Shown piece after piece: positions 29,501-38,500 of a stretch of 64,000 nt of DNA. This DNA is from a virus: the IMG/VR virus record IMGVR_UViG_3300042343_001539, positions 43,038 through 107,037 of that record; one strand, 5' to 3'. The position numbers and the translations under genes were made by a program. The notes beneath the pieces are model-generated. The model ran no database searches, had not been told where the DNA came from, and saw only the letters and a list, made by a program, of their open reading frames with translations. Each line of letters begins with the position of its first letter. Within the stretch, counting starts at the first letter, position 1.

Positions 29501-32500
29501 CTGATATTCCAGATTTATCTTGGGATAAAATTAAATTAAATAAACCCACTACCTTAGCAGAATTTGGTATTACTGATGTTGTATCTGCGAGTGATGTTAG
29601 ATTAACTGATTCTAGAACACCATTAGCTCATACTCATGCTATTGCAGATATTATCGATTTAAGATCCGAATTAGACAGTAAAATGATCGGTAACCCGACT
29701 ATTATTGCAAAAACCGGATTTAAAATATCATATGATGCAAAAGGTTTAGTAACAAGTAGTTCAGAACTCACATTAGCTGATATTCCTGAGTTATCTGCAG
29801 ATAAAATTACATCTGGATTAATTGATGTTAATCGATTACCGACTAATGTAGTTTTGATGGATTCTAATGGTAATTTACCATCTAATTTAATTCCTACGGT
29901 TTCATTAACTGGAACCATTACTGTTGCTTCTTATGCTGCGATGATAGGTAGTACATCATCTGCGGTAGGAACTGCAGCTATAGTAACATCGGACCCAGAT
30001 CCATCTAAAAACGGAACATATATTAAAGCTGCCGGTAATATCTGGCGTACTTTAGTTACTCCAACTAATACGGTTTTATCAATTAATAGTAAATTTGGCC
30101 ATATTGGTAAAATTACTCCAGATGATATATCGGGTGTGTTTGCCGATGATGCAAATAAAACAATATTACCATCTAAATTACCTGATTTTGATGGCGATGT
30201 GATTTCTTCTACTTCATCTAAAAATACTTTATTATTAAAAGAAATTCCTGGTTTATCTGAAAATGTTAGTTATTCATCCGTTCGAGTAAATAGCAAAGGT
30301 TTAGTTATCAGCGGTATAGTCGGCGATAATTATACTAAAACGGAAATTGATAGTAAATTTATTCCAAAAACTGCATTAGGTGAACGCAATATAGCTGGCG
30401 GATACGCAGGATTAAATCCATCTAATACTATAGATGCAGATCAATTACCAGCATTTGAAGGAGATGTAATATCATCAGCTTCTCATAAAAATGTTTTAAC
30501 CTTAAAAGAAGTTCCTGGTTTAATTGAAAATATTAATTATGCATCAGTTAAAGTAAATAGTAAAGGTATAGTAATTGGTGGTATAGTCGGTGAAAATTAT
30601 ACTAAGGATGAAATAGATAGCAAATTCTTATTAAAATCGGTTTCTGGTGATAAAAATGCAGCTGGTGGTTTCGTAGGATTAAATTCATCATTAAAAATAG
30701 ATCCAGCGTATTTACCAGCAATTACATTAAATTCAATTAAAGCAGTTACTACAATTGCAGAACGAGATTTATTATCAGTTCGAGTTGGTGATGTTGCTAT
30801 AGTTGCTGGTTCAGTTAATAAGACCTTTATCTTAGCAGATACATCACCAAAAACTTGGATTGAAATGTTAAATCCAGTTGGTGGTGTTGCTTCAGTTAAT
30901 GGTAATACTGGAGCTGTTGTTTTAGATTTATCTAATTTATCGGGAACTTTATCAATTGATAAATTGCCTGCATTTACAACTGGAGATGTAATTACTAATT
31001 CAACAACAAAAGAATTAGAATTAAAAACGATTGGTGGTTTAATCGCAGGTACGTATAGTAAAGTAACTATCAATAATAAAGGGTTGGTAACTAATGCATC
31101 TCAATTATCAGCATCAGATATTCCAGATTTATCCTGGGATAAAATTATTAATAAACCGACTACGTTGGCTGAATTTGGTGTCGGTGATGTCGTTTTAACG
31201 ACTGATGTTAGATTAAATAATGCAAGAGAACCATTAGCTCATACGCATACGATTAGTAATATTCTTGGATTGCAAGATACCTTAGATAATGTATTATCTA
31301 AAAATATTGATATTACACCGAATACTGCAACTAAAGTAACATATGATAATAAAGGTTTGATAACTGGTAGTGAATCATTAGCGGCGGCTGATATTCCTAA
31401 TTTAGATATTAGTAAAATTACCGGATTACAAGATACATTAACTTTATTACAAACTTCATCTAGTACTGGCTTAGCTAAAAATGCAGATATCGTAGCTGGA
31501 GTCGGCACTAAAATATCATATGATATTAAAGGTTTGGTAACTGGTAGTTCTAATTTAACCGCAACCGATATTCCAACGTTACCGATTAATAAAATTTCTG
31601 GTCTGCAATTAGCGTTCGATGATAAAGTTACTAAAAATGCAAATATACCTGCGGGATCCGGGTTTAAAATTACATATGATGCTAAAGGTTTAGTAACTGG
31701 TAGTTCTAATTTAACATCATTGGATATACCACTATTAAGCATTAATCAGGTTGATGGTTTACAAGCTAGTTTAGATACTAAATTAACAAAACCTAGTCAA
31801 ATTACTGCTGGTTCCGGTACTAAAATTACATTTAATGCCGACGGTTTAGTAACCTCAGGTACTGCGATGACTGATGCCGATTTACCGAATCTAGCCATTT
31901 CAAAAATTACTGGATTGCAATCAGCATTAGATAATAAATTAACTAAAAATGTAAATGTTATTGCTGGTACTGGCGTTAAAATTACATATGATGCTAAAGG
32001 TTTAGTAACTGGTAGTTCAATATTAACATCGACTGATATTCCGACTTTGCCGTCAACTAAAATTAGTGGGTTACAAAATATATTAGATTCCGTTATGTAT
32101 GCTAATGTTCCTATTACATCAGGCACTGCAGCTAAAATAACATATGATGAAAAAGGATTAGTAACTGCCGGTACATCATTAATCGCATCCGACATACCAG
32201 ATTTAAACATCAGTCAAATTACTGGATTACAAGATGCATTATCTGGTGGGGCAACTGCCGATTTATTAAATACCGCAATTGATGCATTGAAAGATAATGT
32301 TGCGGCTGAAGGTGATACACTTAAAAAATTATACGATTTAATCGTTGCTAGTTTTAAAGAGATTACAGTAGCTGATACTGCAGCTAGAGATGCATTTGAT
32401 GTTAAAACTTTACCGACTAATTTATTCGTTTCTGATGATGGTGATGGTCATTGGGCATTATATAAAGCAACGTCTACTGGAATTGGAGCTACTTTCATTA

Positions 32501-35500
32501 AGTTATCAGATCCAGATTTATTAAATTCGTCTATTGGTTTTAATCCAGAAAACGTTATTAATAAATCAGCTGATACTACTTTAGGTGGTTTAACGCCAGA
32601 CGATATTAAATACCCAACACAAAAAGCAGTTAAAGCTTATGTCGATACTACTATCACAACAAGTAATATTGATGTTAATCAATTACCAACTAGTGTTGTT
32701 TTATTAGACGGTACTGGGAAAATACCAAATTCATTATTACCGCCGGTATCATTAACTGGAAGTACAATTACACCAGCTTCATATACTGCGATGGTTGCAA
32801 CTACTGCTACTACTGGTACATTAGCTATAGTAACAGCCGATTCGGATCCAACGAAAAATGGATCGTATATTAAATTAGCTGACGGATCTTGGCAAAAATT
32901 ATCAGTTACTTCAAGTTCCGTTAATTCAATTAATGGTAAAACCGGAAATATTACTAAAATATTACCAGAAGATATAGCCGGAGTTTTTGCGGATGATGCG
33001 AATAAAACATTATTATCTTCGAAATTACCTATATTTGATGGTGATGTCATTTCGACGACTGGGGCGAGATCGACCTTAACCTTAAAAGAAATTGAATCTA
33101 TTACTGAAAATGTCGCATATTCATCAGTTATATTAAACAAAAAAGGTTTAGTAATTGGTGGTACTATCGGTGCAAGTACTGATGCTTATACTAAAGTAGA
33201 AAGTGATGGTAAATATGTAACTATATTAGCATTAGGTTCTAAAAATGCAAATAATGGTTATGCTGGTTTATCGGCGACTGGATTATTAGATAATTCAGTA
33301 TTACCAGTATTTGATGGTGATGTAATATCGACTACTAATGCAAAAACAACATTAACATTAAAAGATATTGAAACTATTACTGAAAATGTGGCGTACTCAT
33401 CAGTTATATTAAACAAAAAAGGTTTAGTCGTTGGTGGTACAATTGGAGCTAGCACTGATGCTTATACCAAAGTAGAAAGTGATGGCAAATACGTTTTAAA
33501 AACAGTAGTCGGGGTACGAAATACATCGGGTGGTTTTGCTGGCTTAGATGCAAACGGCGTTTTAAATAATGAACAATTACCATTATTTGATGGCGACGTT
33601 ATTAATAGTTCCGAATCTAGAAATATTTTAGTTTTAAAAGATATGGTTGGATTAGCAACCGGAACATCATTTACTTCAGTTACCGTAAATAGTAAAGGTT
33701 TAGTAATAGGCGGGACAATCGGTGAAGTTTATACTAGAGCTGATGCTGAAGCTGCATTTATATCGAAAATTGAAGCAGGTGATAAAAATGCACCTAGTGG
33801 TTATCTAGGATTAAATTCTAGTGGTAAGATCGAAGCTAATTTCTTACCATTATTTACTGGTGATGTTGTATCAAGCGCTAATGCACGCAATGTATTAACT
33901 TTACCTGAAATTGATGGGTTAGTAGAAGGTATTAAGTATTCATCAATTACCGTAAACAAAAAAGGTTTAGTGGTTGGTGGAACTAGAGGTGAAGTTTATT
34001 CGAAAGACGAAGCTGATCTAGCATTCGCATCTAAATTAGTTTTAGGTGACCGAAATGCCGCCGACGGCTTTATCGGTTTAAATTCGAATGGTAAAATCGA
34101 TCCGGCTTATTTACCAGCAATTACATTAAATTCAGTTCAAACTGTTACTACTATTGCGGAGCGTGATGCATTAAGTGTTCGAGTTGGTGATGTTGCGATT
34201 GTAGTTGGTAATATAAACAAAACATTTATATTATCTAGTATCGATCCGATTACTTGGATCGAAATGGTAAATCCATTGGGTGGTGTTACTTCAGTTAATG
34301 GTAATACTGGAGATATTAATCTTTCATTATCTAATTTACCTGGAGTTATATCGCACGAAAAATTACCAGCTTATACATCCGGTGATGTAATTACAAATAC
34401 GACAACCAATAATTTAGAATTAGCCACAATTAATGGTTTAGTAGCTGGTTCATATAGTAAAGTAACAATTAATGAAAAAGGGTTAGTTACTGCGACTAGC
34501 CAATTAACGTTAGCTGATATTCCTAATTTATCATGGGATAAAATTACTTTAAATAAACCTACGACTTTAGCTGAGTTTGGTATTATTGATGTTGTATCAT
34601 CTAATGATCCTAGATTTACTGATGCTAGAGCACCATTAGCTCATACACATATCATTGATGATATTACTGGATTGCAGTCGGCATTAGATGGTAAACTAAT
34701 AGGTAATACAGCAATAGTAGCTGGTACTGGATTTAAAATATCATATGATGCGAAAGGTTTGGTAACAAGTAGTTCGGATCTAACATTAGCCGATATACCT
34801 GAGTTATCTGCGAGTAAAATTACAACTGGAGTAATAGATGTTAATCGATTACCAACTAATGTAGTTTTAACTGACGCTAATGGTAATTTGCCATCTAATT
34901 TAATTCCTGCGATTTCATTAACAAATACTATTACTCCAGCTTCGTATGCAGCTATGTCATCAGCTACTGCGACAACCGGGACATTAGCTATTGTAACCGA
35001 TGATGCGGATTTAACAAAAAATGGATCATATATTAAATTAGCTGACGGTTCATGGAAAAAAATGACCGTTCCATCAAATACGGTTGCATCAATTAATGGT
35101 AAAACCGGAAATATTGAAAAAATACTACCCGAAGATATAGCCGGCGTATTTGATATTGATGCGAATAAAACATTATTATCATCAAAATTACCTATCTTTG
35201 ATGGCGATGTAATATCAACAACCGAATCAAGAAATACCTTAACTCTAAAAGAAATTAGTGGGTTAACTGAAAATGTTGCTTATTCATCAGTTATATTAAA
35301 CAAAAAAGGTTTAGTAATTGGCGGTATTGTCGGTGAGAATTATACTAAAGCAGAAAGTGATGCAAAATACCTAGCTAAAAATGATTTAACTGGTGATTTT
35401 GTAACTTCGATTAACGGTAAAAAAGGAACTATTACTAAAATTGAAGCTGATGATATTGCTGGAGTATTTAATTCTGATTCAAATAAAACATTATTAGTTT

Positions 35501-38500
35501 CTAAATTACCTATCTTTGATGGTGATGTAATATCGACAACCGATTCAAGAAATACATTAACATTAAAAGAAATTAGTGGATTAACTGCTAATGTAAGTTA
35601 TTCATCGGTTATCTTAAACAAAAAAGGTTTAGTAGTTGGTGGTATTGTTGGTGAGAATTATTCAAAATCAGAAACTAATGATAAGTTCTTATCATTAGCA
35701 ATTTCTGGTAATAGAAATGCACCTAGTGGGTTTGTTGGTTTAAATACTGCAGGTAAAATTGAACCATCATATTTACCGGCAATTACATTAAACAATATCA
35801 AAACAGTAACTACATTAGAAGATCGAGATGCATTGTTTGTTGCATTAAATGATGTTGTTATTGTTTCGAGTCTTAGCAAAACCTTTATATTAACGTCGAA
35901 TACACCTAAAACATGGAATGAGTTATTAAGTCCAGCTGGTGGAGTAAGTTCAGTAAATGGTAATACTGGTGCAGTCACCGTCGATTTATCTAATATTCCA
36001 GGTACATTACCGTTAGATAAATTGCCTACTTATACATTAGGTGATGTAATAACCAATACCACAACTAAAGAATTAGAGTTAAAAACATTATCTAATTTAA
36101 CTCCTGGTCAATATACGAAAGTATCGGTTAATAATAAAGGTTTAATTGTTTCTGCAAGTCAATTAACGGCAACTGATATTCCAAATATATCGTGGAATAA
36201 AATTACATTAGATAAACCAACTACTTTAGCTGGTTTTGGTATTGCTGAACAATATGCTACATTAATCAATAATAAAATACCGTATGATTTATTAAATCGC
36301 GATGTTATTGAAGGTGATGCATTACCAGCCATTGGCGAAGCTAATAAAATCTACGTTAACAAAACCACTAATACAACTCATCGTTGGGATGGAGCTGCTT
36401 TTGTTCAAATCGGTGGGGGTGGTGGTAGTGCTAATAATTTAACTGGTGTTTTAAATCTAAGTTTGATTCCAGATTTAAGTATCAATAAAATTACTGGATT
36501 GCAAACTGCATTGGATGGAAAACTATCTAAAAATGCGGCAATATCGGCCGGTACTGGGATTAAAGTAACTTATGATACAAATGGATTGATCGTAAGTAGC
36601 TCGGGGTTATTAGCCTCAGATATACCGGATTTAAATGCAAGTAAGATTACGGCAGGTATTATCGATATTAATAGATTACCAACTAATATCGTTCTAACTG
36701 ATGAATCGGGTAAATTACCAGCTTCTTTAATTCCATCAGTAACGTTAACTAATACTGTTACTCCAGCTACCACTGCGGATATGACTTCGTCTACTGCAGA
36801 TACTGGTACTTTAGCTATTATTACTAATGATCCAGATCCAACTAAAAATGGATCTTACATTAAGATGGATGATGGTTCATGGACTCAAGTAACAACACCG
36901 ACTGATACGGTTGCGTCAATTAATGGCAAAACTGGAATTATATCAAAAATATTACCAGAAGATATAGCTGGAGTATTTGAACCGGATGCTAATAAAACAT
37001 TATTAACTTCAAAATTACCATTATTTGATGGTGATGTTGTTTCTACGACTAATTCTAGAAATACATTAACATTAAAAGAAATTAGTGGTTTAATTGATAA
37101 TGCAACTTATACATCAATTAGAGTAAACAAAAAAGGTTTAGTAATTGGTGGTACAATCGGAGAAGTCTATAGTAAAACTGATACTGATGCGAAATTTGTT
37201 ACTAATATATCATTAGGTAGTAAAAATACAGCTGGTGGTTATGCTGGATTATCAGTAAATGGTACTATCGAATTAAATCAATTACCGATATTTAATGGTG
37301 ATGTAATATCTACAGCTAATGCTAGAGGAACATTATCATTAAAAGAAATTGGTGGATTAACGGAAAATGTTAATTATTCATCAGTTAGAATAAACAAAAA
37401 AGGTTTAGTAATTGGTGGAACGATTGGTGAAAACTATAGTAAAACCGATACTGATGCAAAATTCGTAACTAAATTATCATTAGGTAGTAAAAATACAGCT
37501 GGTGGTTATGTAGGTTTAAATCTAAATTCAAAAATCGATTTAACCTATCTACCATCAATGACGACTAATAACGTAATTCCAGTTGCTACATTAGATGATC
37601 GTGATGCATTAAGTGCTAATATCGGTGATGTGGCTATAGTTGCGGCGGTTAATAAAACCTTTATATTAGCTGATACTGCGCCAATGACTTGGATGGAAAT
37701 GTTAAATCCAACTGGCGGTGTAACTTCAGTTAATGGTAATATGGGTGCAGTTACAATAGATTTATCAAATATACCAGGAACGTTATCAGCGAGTAAATTA
37801 CCTGCATATACAACTGGCGACGTAATCACTAATACAGAAACTGGCGAGTTAGTTTTAAGTCCGATAACTGGTTTAACTGCGGGTGCATATGCAAAAGTAG
37901 TAATTAATGAGAAAGGTTTAGTAATTGGATCTAGTGCATTAACGGCGGCCGATATCCCAGATTTATCTTGGGATAAAATTACCACTGGTAAACCATCAAC
38001 TGCAGCTGATTTTGGATTAACTGATATCATTAGTACATCTAGATTACCAATAGATGATAATGGAATTGATAAATTAGTTACTGTTGGTAGTGATGGTAAA
38101 ATTAATAGCTTGTTATTACCATCATTAGCTATATCAGATACATATACTTTCTTTGCATCAACTGCAACTAAAGATGATATTATCGCCGTTGGTAGCTCGG
38201 CATTAAATGCACAACAAGGTGATATCGCGATAGTAGGCGGAGACGCTAAAGCAACTTATATATTAACATCAAATACTCCGAATATATTAACAGATTGGGT
38301 TCAATTACAAACACCAGAAGGTGGAGTAATTTCAATTAATGGGCAAAAAGGAACCTTAATCTTAGATTATGCGGCTATTGATAATGCGTCTACTAATATT
38401 GTTACTGCTGGTTCTTATAATAAGGTAACCGTTAATACGAAAGGTAGAATAACTGCAGTTAATAATGAATCATATGCGGTATTAACTAATAATTTATTAG

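Noticed and set aside
26793-38030. Many minus-strand open frames of 60-167 codons inside the giant fibre gene
   Set aside because: They recur opposite homologous repeats of the plus-strand gene in the same relative frame, have no ribosome binding sites, and are the mirror of its codon bias.
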